This document shows positions 1 through 11,759 of a stretch of 64,000 nt of DNA, piece by piece. Positions within the stretch are counted from its first letter, which is position 1. The number at the start of each line of letters is the position of its first letter. The position numbers and the translations under genes were made by a program. The notes under the pieces are model-generated. The model was not told the origin of the DNA, searched no databases, and saw only the letters and a list, made by a program, of their open reading frames with translations. Source of the DNA: Spinellus fusiger (lineage: Eukaryota; Mucoromycota; Mucoromycetes; Mucorales; Phycomycetaceae). Location: positions 145,927-209,926 of the forward strand of contig JALLLS010000062.1 of NCBI GenBank assembly GCA_025094145.1. Direction: 5' to 3'.

Positions 1-1709
1 CTACTAGCTAGATATTTGTCTGATTGTTGTTGATTAATAAAAATCAAAGGCTTCATTTTACGAAATGGGAGTAAACCATTGGTATACCATTTTTCCACAG
101 CAGGAGTATCTTCATTTGAATAATAGTTATATAATACTGGGGTGATTCTAACTCTCTCCTCGATGTATCCTACAAACTTTTCATAATTGACTGTTCAAGA
201 TGTATGTCCTGACAGAGGTAACCCGGTTTCCATCCGACACTAGTGATTGAGTTCTTCACTGCCACAATCTTTAGAGCAGATTCCATGAAGAAAAGAAAAG
301 AAAGACGAGTTGACCTTTTCTTTTTATGTTATTTCTGTTTTATAACAGTTTTTCATATACCATTCATTTAATCTGTGATTTAAAAAATAAGTTGTGCTAA
401 AGCATAAAGCTTGTATATCTATCAATGGAAGCTGTGAATCCCATGGGTTTTCTATGCACATATACAGTCCCATACAATAAGTGAGTGGATAGAAATTCTT
501 ATTATAAAGATATTGCTCAGTGCTTTGTAACAGAGTATTTGTCTTTATACAATAGGACACTCTTGCCCACTGTGCTCTTTGGGATGTCGATATCGTCAGC
601 AATCTCTTGGTAAGTGGCATGTCTTTTCTATTGTCCTATGATTTGACCTCTAATAAACATATTATGATCTCTTCTTTTGATAGGACCATCTTTATGTGCT
701 TGACTAAGAGTTGGTTGATTTCTATTGTTTGGAGTTATTTTTTGAATAAGTTGTAAAATAGAAAATAGAAAATAAATTTGCTGTCCACTCATTTATTGTA
801 TGGGACTGTATACCTCACCAGAATGTGAATCTTTTTGTTTTTGTTTTTTATTCTTTGGTCTTGTTATTATCTTGTTATTTCCCGCACTGCACACACAACT
901 TAACACCCAAATACTCTTCAAGATGAGCATAAATGAGCAAGGTAATGTGCCATTATTAACAAAGAGAAACAATAGAAGGAGGTGGTAGACACTACCAAAG
1001 ACTATTCTAGTGATAAAAAGGTAAACAGTGTCTTTATCTGGGCTTGAGCTTATTGTAATCTACAAGACACTCTTCTGTCATTAATAAAGACTCCTTTCAA
1101 GTCAGTCTTAGGTAGTCTTTTACAAGGTCAATAATGTCTAGGGTAGACTCTTAAGCATAGTTATCTGTCTACCAAGGATAAAGCATAAAGCTTTTAGGGT
1201 GTGGATTCTATTGATATAAGGAATATTTCTAGAACAGAAGTAGCTATAGTCATAATATAGTATCAGCTATAATATTATTATAAACAATTTCATTCATCAA
1301 CACTGTATTCTATTGATAATACAATTTGATAGTAATATCGTGAAGACTTTTTGCCATGTTTGAAAGGATCACTCTCTTGAGAATCAGAACTCATTAATTG
1401 CCAAAACAAGAAGAGAACTCTATCGAACATCAAGAGATGTTGATAGTTCACAATATTTTCGATAGCTAACCCCTGAATATATACCATTAGAAAAGTATAA
1501 AAGACATAGTTATTTCATTCAATAAATAACAGAGTTTAACTACACGTTCTACTATTCCGTATACCTTTGGACTAAAAGCCCAAAGGCGACAGTGAGGTAT
1601 TCCACAAAAAGAAACAATAATTTAGATACTTGCAAACCTTTTGATTTTAAAAGAGTGTTCTGTAAAGAGGTGTGTTATCGCTTAAAAGCCAGAAATTTCT
1701 TTGGGTGTG
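1..1709 (-). mobile_element. Family A Tc1-like/Fanzor-bearing element, copy 1 (left end outside window)
   Basis: Same sequence as the family A copies at 11760-13443 and 16451-24716, in the orientation of the latter. Position 1 corresponds to about 16687. The copy ends at 1709 in GGGTGTG followed by TA (1710-1711), the terminus and target dinucleotide expected of a Tc1/mariner element. Reading on the minus strand, a broken helix-turn-helix segment of a Tc1 transposase lies near 550-650 and a broken Fanzor-like segment near 1-240, both with stops and frameshifts. No intact gene remains. Family membership is seen directly; the transposase class is inferred from the better copy at 49205-51867. 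Confidence 0.8.
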
Positions 1710-1711
1710 TA

Positions 1712-2022
1712 AGTTGTATTCTATTTTATTCTTACTCTTTAAAAACTAAGTTACTATGATAACGATGTATAGAATAGTAAAGATAGTAATAGTGATCATC
1801 AATTAAATAGTTAGGTATTGATTATAAGGTGTGTATCCTGGAATTAGGCATGAGAAGCTTAACAGATAAATTCTGAGGTCATATATAAAAAGAAAGAAAA
1901 AATGAAAAAAGAAAAGCAATGTACAAGCATAGATGAATAAATACAAACAAACGTATGGCTTTCCATAATAACTAAGCTATAGAATAAGCAAATAAATGAA
2001 CATGAAAAAAAAAATCTACTGT
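1712..2022. other. Intergenic, no gene seen
   Basis: AT-rich spacer between the family A terminus and the 3' end of the RGS gene. Short open frames here have no recognisable motif. It probably holds the 3' UTR of the RGS gene. Confidence 0.6.
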
Positions 2023-4050
2023 TCAGTGTGATGACTGTGATGACTGTGTTACCAATTGCTGATATATTTTTGTTTTGATGAATCTGGGTACAGAATCTTG
2101 GGCCATGAGACGACAAATATGATCATTCACTTTATCATACATCTGCATAAGTGTCTTGAGACATTGTTCACTTGATCCGTTAATAGTGAATATTATATTG
2201 TTTGGCTGGACAGGAATATTAAGGAAAGGCATGTCTTGGATAATTTCAAGCGAAATTCGGAAAGTGGCTGTTACCAAATTAATAATGTTTTGACGAAGTA
2301 CATGGTCGATATTGACATTTGATACTGAATTCATACTGATGTAAGTTTCGTAGATGATATAACAGTCTGTGAGAAGTTCTTTGAGCTCAATGCGACGTGA
2401 TCTTGCCTTTTTTCTTAACGCATAGTAATCTGCCCAGAAGTTGATATTCTCTTCACAGAAATTAGCTATCATGAAATTACGAAAATGTGTTCTTGTTATA
2501 TGGTTTTCAAGAATTTGTCGAAGGCGAATCCATTGAGTCTCTTGAGCCACTGAACTAAGGTTCTGTATAACATTTGGGTCTGTATTCTCTGCAAGTGCAA
2601 GGGGGTCAACCTCAGATCTCTCTATGCTTGTTGGTGTAGAAAGGCATTCATTCGTTAAAGAAAGTTCAGATGAGCTATCTTGAGATGAGCAATCGGATAG
2701 GATACTGGAGACTGACTTGTCACAATAGTCCGTTTTTTCAGAAATTCTCAGTCGGAGCATATGTTTAGTCATATCATCAACAGTTGACTCCTGAGACACA
2801 CCAGAGAATGAAACATCCAATAATGGAAGATTGGTGCCAGGCCGATCGGAACTTTCTTTAGCGTCTTCATGAGAGATGATAGCAGAAGGAATCTCCGTTG
2901 GATCAGAAACAGTTTGAAGGCCAGTAGATAAAACACGCTTGGCAATTGACTTGCGTCTCTTTACAGGCTGGCCCTGTACAGTTGAAGAAATACTGACAAT
3001 GTCTGATGTTTTTAAAGATGCTTCGGGAGTTTTTGAATTTGTCTTGGGGTACCATCCAAGAATTGTCTGTCCAGATTCAGTGACATAATACATTGTCCTT
3101 CTTGTTCTTTTGAAGAGAATAGAGTCATCTATAGAACTATTAGCTCTGTCTGATTTATCGAGCAGTTGAGTAATCCAACCACAGTGAACAAACTCAGCTG
3201 CGATACTATCTGACTCTTCCTCAGACAGAACTGTAGTGTATTCATTTATCCACACATGGCATTGATAACCATAGAATATATGAGATAACTCATGCGACTT
3301 AATTCCCTCTAGTCCTATACAAGTGAAAGTAGATGAGTATTTTTTATAAAACATAATTCTCAGTAATGCATTGAAGCTTGCATAATACCTCCAACATCGT
3401 CAGCTAACAAAGTTTCGGTTGGTAACCAAGCCATCATCTTTTTAAATCCCGCTGTCATGTTGAGATGTTCAAAGGTAAGACTGTCTGTTTCCATAGACCG
3501 ATCAAACTTAAAAATCCAAACGGACTTGATAGCACCAAGTGATTTCTCCAGGTGGGGAGGATTGACACCCGAACGTTGAGCAAAGTCTTTAATTAAGAAT
3601 TTTCCCTTGGGCGACACGTACCAAGTCGCTTTGTGCTTCATGGTAGAACACTCTGTGTCTGCTGCGTTTTCAATTAGATGGCTGTTGAGCATATGTTGTC
3701 CTAGTGTCTTTGCCATTTCTCGGGACATGCTAAAAGTAGTAGTGGTACGTTTGGATATCAAAATAGTGGGATCAGAAGAATCGGGAGTTCGAATAACATG
3801 AACAAACTTAAGATCTGCAAGTTGAGCAACTACTTCGTCGCTGGTGATACTGTTGGGGTATGTGCGAAAGAAAGATCGATGGCTTTTGAGTGGCAATTGT
3901 GTAATCAATGCACCAAAAATATCAAATAGGTCCTGTCAATAGTATGAGTTGATATCCAATGGTCTAAACTACCTTTGCAAAAGGGCGACCTGATGAAGTC
4001 AATCGCATTAAAGAAGTATAAGTTTCTGGAGAATGGCTACTGTTTTTCAT
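2023..4050 (-). CDS. SST2: RGS protein with DEP domains (Sst2/FlbA type)
   Basis: GTPase-activating regulator of heterotrimeric G-alpha subunits, acting at the plasma membrane to switch off receptor signalling. Model: complement(join(2023..3314, 3389..3932, 3973..4050)), 637 aa, with introns of 74 and 40 bp. The start is the ATG at 4048-4050. The first splice joins GRPFAK to DLFDIFGALITQLPL, which matches the fungal DEP (fDEP) start. A first fDEP domain spans about residues 20-200 and a second DEP-like region about 235-305 (FVHCGWITQLL, then YYVTESGQTILGW). A Ser/Thr-rich low-complexity linker follows. The RGS box is at roughly 470-620 (FRNFMIANFCEENINFW, and a later helix with LRQNIINLV). 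Length and domain order fit fungal Sst2/FlbA. No in-frame stop remains once the two introns are removed. The extreme N terminus could have a further exon. RGS assignment is firm; the symbol is by family. Confidence 0.88.
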
Positions 4051-4974
4051 TGAGTGTTATGAAAAGAAGAAAAGAAACAAAAGAAAAGAAAAGGAAAATA
4101 CAGTAAGGCATAAAATAAGTATAACTGAGATGAAAATAGGGTCACTATAATCTCTTTAAGTTGAAATCCATGAATGTCAATTATTTATTCTTTTTCTGGA
4201 TATCAAGATGCACCACGTGTATAATAAGAGATGGTCTATAGACTTCATACGTTGATATAAGTCTATATCTGTATCTATAGCTATACATTATCTCATTAAT
4301 TGCAATTGAAGCTGTAGGCTGGTGTAGATTAGTGTCTATGTACTCATATTGATAGAGATAAGTAGATATTCTCTTGTGAACTTACTACTGTAATGTGGTC
4401 TTATAATGATGGCTTAATAATACGAATAGGGACACTGTATCTCTGTGGAATTAACTTATTTATTGCCAAAAAAACTGATACTTTTTTATTTTTATTTTCA
4501 TCGTGTGTGTTATAATCACTATTTCCTATTCAGGCATCAAACAGTTGGTGTAGATTATTATTACTATATTTACAAGGTCATTATACTATAGACTTATGCT
4601 TGGCAAAGATATGGCATAATATCATATGAGCTGTACTCAATGCCTTCAGTAAAAGGAAATATTCTGACCAACTGTAATGGCCATAGATACTTATAAACAC
4701 AGATAAAGAAATGTATGAGTGAGATACAATCCAAAAAAAAAAAAAAACCTTTAACTAGCAATGTGGATATTTAATCATTTCATAACATCCTTCATTTAGG
4801 TCTAGGCTCCAGTAACTGTAAGACTATGTCACGTAACTCTATAATACATGTTCAATATTTATAATAAACCATTCTTTCACAACTTAATCAGGCTGCTATA
4901 GAAAATATATACAAATATAGAATATATGGAACCAATGCTTTTTTTTTTAAAAAAAAATGAAAAAAAAAAGTATA
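4051..4974. other. Intergenic, no gene seen
   Basis: AT-rich spacer with homopolymer runs (poly-A near 4733-4746, adjoining poly-T/poly-A near 4940-4970). It should contain the promoter of the RGS gene and the 3' UTR of the CENP-S gene, both on the minus strand. No coding signal was recognised. Confidence 0.5.
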
Positions 4975-5659
4975 CTAGTCTTGCTCAGAGCGTTTTCTTT
5001 TTTCTGAAGTTCGTGTCGACATTTCCGCAGCTTTCTCGGATATACATTTATACTATAACATATGTCTATTAAAGATAGAGATCTTGTTTACTTTCATACC
5101 AGTTCATTGTTTCGACGAGCACAAAGCTAGAATTGAAAGATGAGATATATTTATAGTATATGTCCTTACCAACACATCATCCATAGACACAGTACTTCGT
5201 TTAGCATGTCTAACAATACATGAGTCAATTACCGAGAGAAATGCGAATAGAGTTGATAAGGTTAGTATTAGTACTATTTCTATTGAGTTCTATAGGATAT
5301 TATTCATAATTACTTGGAAAAAGATTCCAAATCCATGGCCATGGTTTCTATAAAGAGATTATTAAGTAGAAATATTCTAGGAACCATTACCTGCTTGCTT
5401 GTAAACGACGTCTGCTAAAGTGGCTACAAAATCTGGAGTCACAGTCTTGTTCAAAGACTCAGCTAGATAAACAAGAATAAGGCACGTGGCTTTTGATACT
5501 CACGAAATACCTTCTCTTTGTGCAATCTGCTCCACGAAATACCACATAGCAGTTTCAACCTTTTTCTACACATCATAAAATAAATAGATGACTTTTATAT
5601 GTATATGTATATATATATATAGTTACGGGTCTGCTTTCATTCTCTTGAATTAGATCCAT
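4975..5659 (-). CDS. MHF1: CENP-S / MHF1 histone-fold protein
   Basis: Small histone-fold protein. In other eukaryotes it pairs with CENP-X/MHF2 as a DNA-binding cofactor of the FANCM/Fml1 helicase and as part of the inner kinetochore. Seven exons: complement(join(4975..5052, 5100..5126, 5170..5209, 5314..5347, 5391..5462, 5511..5565, 5627..5659)), giving 112 aa. All introns are GT-AG and 43-104 bp. The translation keeps frame through six junctions and shows the family landmarks: KKVETAMWYFVEQIAQ (helix 1), TVTPDFVATLADVVYKQA (helix 2) and FSKHAKRSTVSMDDVLLCAR followed by RNNEL, the diagnostic AKR-T-DDV-L-ARR-N-L signature. A lysine-rich tail ends EKRKRSEQD. Exons are too short to show up as long open frames. 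The model rests on frame continuity plus family match; only the first exon (11 codons) is weakly supported. Confidence 0.88.
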
Positions 5660-7509
5660 GTTGATAAAAAGAAAGAGAAGACAGGGCAAAAGTGCGACAA
5701 GAAAACAAACAGTAGGGAAAAAGGGAAAAAATGTGAAAGGTGTAGTGATTCAATTGATGTCATCTTTATCTATAATAAGATAATGAAAGGGTTGATGCAT
5801 CACAAGAGTTTGTTTTGAACAAACTCCGTCAATGTTATTGTACAATCGACTCTCTGTTGATTAGCCTACAGACTCTCTTAATTGCACTACTTCTTGCGAT
5901 TAGAACTTTATCTGTATAAGACAATCTATCAGCATATTGTTTCCTTTAGCAGATAATTCATTATAAGTGATATGCTTCTGTGATCAATATTAATTAACAT
6001 AACATTGAAAATAGAATGGGCTTTGAAATAAAAGAGAAATGAATATAGCTCAAGATATAAAGCTTATCCATTATACACAAACTCAATTATATACTTCTTA
6101 ACTGAAAACATATGAACACTATCCTTTTTGCTAAGAATTGTTCCTCCATAGTACAATCTGTCAACGTCTAGATAATTACTCAGTAGATCCACAATAGACC
6201 AAACCATCACTACAAAAATATGCCATAATAGTTAGATCAGTCTATGCATATAACACACATAGTACTAAAGCACCACTTGAATAGACTTTTATCCACTGAT
6301 AGTCCTATACTTCAAACCTTCCTTTATTAAATACCATTCAAATACTCTTCCAAATACAGGAAACTAAAGCAAGATTCGAGAAAAGGCAAGGTATAGTGAG
6401 TTGTATTGAGAGTTCAATTACAGTTGGTTGTGGCAAAAGACATAACCTGTTTACAATATCACCATTGTAAAACCTATCAAGGAACACTAAATATACTGAA
6501 TAACAAAAGAGATCTCGAATTAGAAAAATAAATGATACAAAAGATACATACAGAATCCATATAAATCTATGATCCCATTTTGTTTGTCTTCAAAAAGGAA
6601 ACTTGGCAAGTTAAAGGCATCTTTTATCAATATTAAATAGTTAAAGGTTACACTGTGTTATGTATGGCATGATATATTTTGATACATTCAATTGTTTCTA
6701 TTTCCCGTACAACTCAAAGATATAGAGTTTCATCAGTAAATAGTCTCACTTCAACACATGTTGGATTTTGTCAATTATTTCTCATAATAGACGATGTGAT
6801 CCATCTTTCTAGTTTAGATGAACGTCTACAATACATGTAACTCTATTTATATATTATAAGCATACTATCTACATGAATGAAATCTTTATTTACCAGATTA
6901 TGACTGCAAATAGATTCATATACTGAATATAGAATAAAATAAGATATTTTGTCTATGAGTAAGTCACATAATTATATTAATATAAACCTATTGAATAAGA
7001 GTGAAATATAGATATTAGTGTTAGAACCTAATCAATCTATTTTCCTTCACTGCATCTATTAATCTAGTATATGCTTAATCATGGATTGAAAATATATAAT
7101 AGTAAATTTCTAATGTAAGGCATTAATTATGATTTTCTGTTGGTCTGCTTTCTATATTAATAGCCAGAGATTCTAGCATAGTGCGATTAACACAATGAAT
7201 GAAGTTTTCTTTTTCTTTAATAAATTAAACTGTAAATTTTCTGTATTTATACTGATAAGAGTTCCCGATAAAATAATACATTAGTATGTAGAAAGAAATA
7301 AAAAACTTCCTATACTATCGTTAGTCACTCATGTATACTATTAGATGATACAGTAATTTCTAAAGACTTGTGATTTTTTTAGATTCTCTGATTCTATTTC
7401 TTGTATCATGTTCTTCTAGTTGTTGTTGTTTTTATAACTATAATAATAAAGATACAATAAACACATCTTATAGTCCTCAAACTTATATAATGAATTGAAA
7501 AGCTCAACA
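5660..7509. other. AT-rich intergenic region, no gene seen
   Basis: About 1.85 kb of very AT-rich sequence with no open frame of note and no motif I recognise on either strand. It should include the CENP-S promoter close to 5660. The remainder may be old, unrecognisable transposon debris. Confidence 0.5.
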
Positions 7510-8080
7510 GAATTATAGTTAAAAGTTTATCAGATAGATAGTCCTAGCATTTGGTACTATCACCCCTTGCTTCAATGACAGTCTTGCATCTATTAGGCAT
7601 GTTCTCAATGAGACTTTTGATCTTCTTCGTATGTATTTTTTTTGCCATTCAAGTAACAGGATATTCTCCAAATCCCTAAGAGTACTTTGGGCAATCATTC
7701 TCATTCGAATCTCAATACAACTAAGACTATCAATGCTGATTTTTATTAGGCATAATCATTCCACCCCTTTTCTAGACATAAAGCCTCACACCACACTCTA
7801 CCACTACCAAATTTCCTAGTAGTCATCAAATTCTTTGGGAGAGATATGTCCTTTTGGATGACTCTGTTGTAGTTGTTATTCGAGATGAGCTGGTATCTTA
7901 ACTTATCTGAATGGATTATTATACATCATTGTTCACCGGTTCAGTCGGTGTGGTCTTTAGCTCAAGCAAGTCTTTTTTTTTGCATAAAACTCCTTTTCTT
8001 TCTAGAGAGTGTTAGACCAATACGACATGTTAGATATATATTCAGAAACTCACCCTCGTGGAGAATAGGACAAAACAAAA
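7510..8080 (-). pseudogene. Tc1/mariner transposase relic
   Basis: Minus-strand remains of a Tc1 element. On the plus strand one reads the complement of the usual transposase C terminus (tttggtactatcaccccttg, then cttcaatgacagtcttgcat near 7550-7595). Further on are complements of the DDE region near 7760-7830 and of the central region near 7930-8060. Every block is in a different frame with stops between, so it is a dead copy. The family looks close to that of the element at 23135-24489, by layout rather than by close identity. Confidence 0.55.
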
Positions 8081-8280
8081 GATAGAAGATGATAGGACAT
8101 CTATCATTTGTTGAAGGCTGGATTAAAATTGACTGTCATCGCAAATGTAGTTGTAATAAAGCCCACAGATCAAAATAGTATCAGAAACATCAAAGAACAT
8201 GGGTCACCATTACGTTTAAAGAGTCATTATATATATATAAAGTGAATGATAGAAGTGCTTGTTTTATTAGAAAATTTAGA

Positions 8281-8986
8281 GAACATTAAAATCCTGATTC
8301 TATTATTTCAATAGTGTAGTTTGGTGTCAATGGGATCATGCTTTGGAGCTGTTTTTAGAAAGTATATATTTGACCTACGGGTCTTTGTTGGTGGTACTGT
8401 AAACCAAGACAAATGTATCAGAGATTTGGCTGGTGAATTTTATTCTTGGTACATTTACTTGCACTATAAAAGAGGACAGTGTGTTTCTATTACAATAAGA
8501 GGATATTGGCTGTCCTACTAAAACCTATGCTGGATGCTGGAAAGAGACACATCAAATTAGGGTACTCTGAGTACTATCATACAAATCCCTGACCTGAACT
8601 CAATTGAACACATCTGGTATGTATTGGAAAGACAGATTGAAAAAGGAAGGGTATCTATTACCAATATTGAATGTTTGAAGGCACTACTTGCAGAGGAGTG
8701 GAAGAGAGTTAGTATTGAACCTGCACAACAATAAATCCAAACTATGACTGATACTGTTCAGTCATTGATGCCAAAGAAGGCTCTACAAGATATTAATTAT
8801 TTTATTATTATTTTGTTTTATATAATTAAAGATATTAAGCCTTGGTATGCTTAAGTCTGAAGCTTATAGATCAAACATAAAGTGTCTTATTTAATGTTGA
8901 ACATACCTAATCTATTTCCTGATATTTATTTTCAAAGGTATTCAATTCAATCAAGTGTGACTGTATAAGCTATGTATAAATTGTTT
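8281..8986 (+). pseudogene. Tc1 family D relic with right terminus
   Basis: Plus-strand fragments of a DDE transposase: FDLRVFVGGTVNQDKC at about 8360-8415 (compare GPLVFVDGTVNQDVY in the 33838-35184 element) and a segment reading LNSIEHIWYVLERQI near 8600-8640, broken by stops. The right terminus at about 8960-8986 (TCAATCAAGTGTGACTG then TA) resembles a Tc1 inverted-repeat end; a similar end lies reversed at 16254-16280. The 8540-8740 part is nearly the same as 55265-55450. No functional gene. Confidence 0.6.
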
Positions 8987-10549
8987 GTGAAATTTACATT
9001 TGTTTTTTTAAAATTAAAAATTAAAAGTAAAATAAAACGCTTTTATGATATTCATACTAAGCTCTTCTTTCTGTATATTAATCAAGTATTTTATTATTAT
9101 AATTTATGAAAGAGAGATAGACTATACATTGTTAATTTCACCTTTAGTTCTTGACTAAATATGCTTATTACTTCATACCCTACTAAAAGGCCTAGTTTAC
9201 TTTGTGAACCGCACAAAATGCATATTCTTGTCTTTATTACTGCAACACATGGCTGATATTCTGATAAATACCAATTAAGACATTAAACTATTTATTCATT
9301 GGAAAGATTTGTTTTTGTCACACACCCTAAGAAGATGATACTATTTGCATTGTGGTGAAAAGTCCAAGTCGAAGATAAGTTGAACTTTATTTCATCTCTA
9401 TATAGGAGAAACACATACCTAATATTCTTTTACTGCCTTGTATTGATTGTAGTTCTAGAGTTTTTAGTGTCAAAGGTAATGAACCAAACTTAGTAAACTA
9501 CTGTAAGAAACAAGTCAGCATTGTTAGTTTGTTAGTAGTTACACACCAAGATGTTTTTATGGTTTATTAGATAATTACCATTAACCTATTTCTTGAAGAC
9601 TCTGATTGGCTTAATTATTTTTCCTCTGTTTAAATGAATAAATTAAAGTATCTGCTGGCCTAGTTGCCCCAGAAGAGACACTGTATTCTTATCAATGATG
9701 TCTGAATTTAATGCTGAGAAAATAGTATAGAAAATATAAAAGGAAGTTATCTAACCTTCAATAATCTTTAATATTCTAAATACTTTAATGACGAATCTAA
9801 AATACAGTTTCATACAAGTGTGCACTTAACAGTATCCTTGTTTATGATAGGTTGGATACTTAAGTCAATTTAGAGTCATATTTCTTTATAAAGAATTAAT
9901 TCAAATACAATATGAATACTATGAGTATCCTCATATGAGTGCCTATACTAACTTTATCTTATTAGTTCTATGAAGAAAATACATGCTTGATAATTATAAA
10001 AGATGGAATATGAAAAAGATATTCTATCCGAATTGATCTTAATAAAGATGTGTCAAATTCATAACTGATACTGAAGTTGGATAGGGGTTGTCATTGTGAC
10101 TAACTCTGCCTGACTTATTGCTCTTTTCATACTCTAGTAAAAGTAGCAAGAGTCATGAACATGATTAACCAACCGTTCTGTTCATTAACACTTTTATTTA
10201 TAATTCATATGACTCTATAAACTATTTTATCAAATTAAGAAATTATCTAATCTAATACTTGGTTCTTCTATAAACAAAAACAAAAAAGACATTTTTCAAC
10301 ATAAATCGTTAACTGGTAGATACACTATTCCCACAAACTATCCTATCAATATAGGGGAATATAGTTAACACCAATGTGGGGGTGAAGATGGTACTTAAAA
10401 GTCAGAAATATCTCCTGTGTGTAAGCAAGCCACCAAACTAATTTATCTCCTCGTGACAAGACCTCCAACAGTGATTTGATTTGGGCCAGAAGGTAACCGT
10501 GCATTTTAATCCTCTTCTGCAAGCTGTGTTTCAAAAGAAGCTTTTTCTC
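8987..10549. other. AT-rich intergenic region, no gene seen
   Basis: About 1.56 kb with no recognisable coding sequence or structured repeat. The last few hundred bases should contain the GID4 promoter. Confidence 0.5.
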
Positions 10550-11577
10550 ATGCCCATCCCATCTGCACCCACTCTCGATCAAGAACGAAAAGCAACACCA
10601 TGCAATAGGTGTACAGATATTCAGCAGAATTGTTCTCATACAAAGCATACCAAACGGCCCGCTGTTTCACTTGCTCCTCCTAAAGAAGACGAGCAGACCA
10701 TCTGTCATGAGAGCACGAAAAAGCGACGACGCATTCCTCTCTTAACATCTCGTACAGAAGACGATGTGTGGGTGGATTTATCAGAACAAAGAATACAGAA
10801 TTCTCGTTTGGGTGCTCTTTATGCTGGTTCCCAGTTTAAAGGCCTTCAGACATGTGGAACCACCAGCTACGAAGTGGTTGTTGATATTCAGGTATTGAGT
10901 CCATAAGCCTATTAATATTAAACTTGGATGGTATCTTTAGCGTGTAGATCTGAATGAGAGTATAATGAGTGGATATCTGAACATTAAAGGATTGACCACT
11001 GAGTTCCCAGAATTGACAGTAAGTATACAGAAAATCAGTGGAAGCCCCCATACAAAAGAAAGAGAGAACAATAATGTCCATAGACCTATTTCGAAGGAGA
11101 GATTATAGGACCAAAGCACTCATTTCTAACAAGGAAATGGCAGACACAGCAGATTATTGACCGTACACACTGGGTAATCCATTAAAGATAGTAGAAAGTG
11201 CTTCTGTTTTCTAATACTGTTTTTTTAGGAGCGGTTCGCGTCATTTGAACCTTACCTATCAATCTTTAACCGAGATGACTTTGTATATGATCCAACGGAT
11301 AAAGATTTTGTTTATATGCGATGGAAAGAACAGTTCTTAGTACCAGACCACCGAGTCCACAGTATTGATGGTGCTAGTTTCGCAGGTTTCTATTATATAT
11401 GTTACCAGCGATCACGCAACAAAATTCTAGGTTTTTACTATTTCCGTCATCATACAGAGCTGTAAGTAATAGACAAAATATAGAGAAAGAGTATTTTATT
11501 CATGACATTGTAGATTTCAGGAATTGTCACTCGACTATGTTGAACAGCGTTGCTTTGGTAGCTTTGAATTTCGCTGA
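10550..11577 (+). CDS. GID4: GID complex subunit 4 (Vid24-type degron receptor)
   Basis: Substrate receptor of the GID/CTLH E3 ubiquitin ligase, which binds N-terminal Pro degrons of gluconeogenic enzymes. Model: join(10550..10891, 10941..11018, 11084..11173, 11229..11461, 11514..11577), 268 aa, introns of 49, 65, 55 and 52 bp. The start is the first in-frame ATG ([11 protein letters not shown]). The Vid24 beta-barrel runs from about residue 92 ([59 protein letters not shown]) through [31 protein letters not shown] and GFYYFRHH to the C-terminal CFGSFEFR, all family hallmarks. In the last splice the acceptor at 11513 restores phase; a nearer AG at 11519-11520 does not. The N-terminal about 90 residues hold a basic KKRRR stretch and scattered cysteines (CNRC) of unknown meaning. 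A family A element lies 182 bp past the stop codon. Confidence 0.93.
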
Positions 11578-11759
11578 GTAACCACTCTTTCTTCTCTCTC
11601 TTTCACCGTGCGATAGATGGATGGAATTCCCAATCAAATGCAAGATATTCTACTGCTATGTATATATTGCCTATGATTTTTATTTTTATACGCACATTTG
11701 GACATCATGAGTGTTCTTTCTGCCCTTTTTCTTCTAGACGTCCTTTAAATATTTTACTA

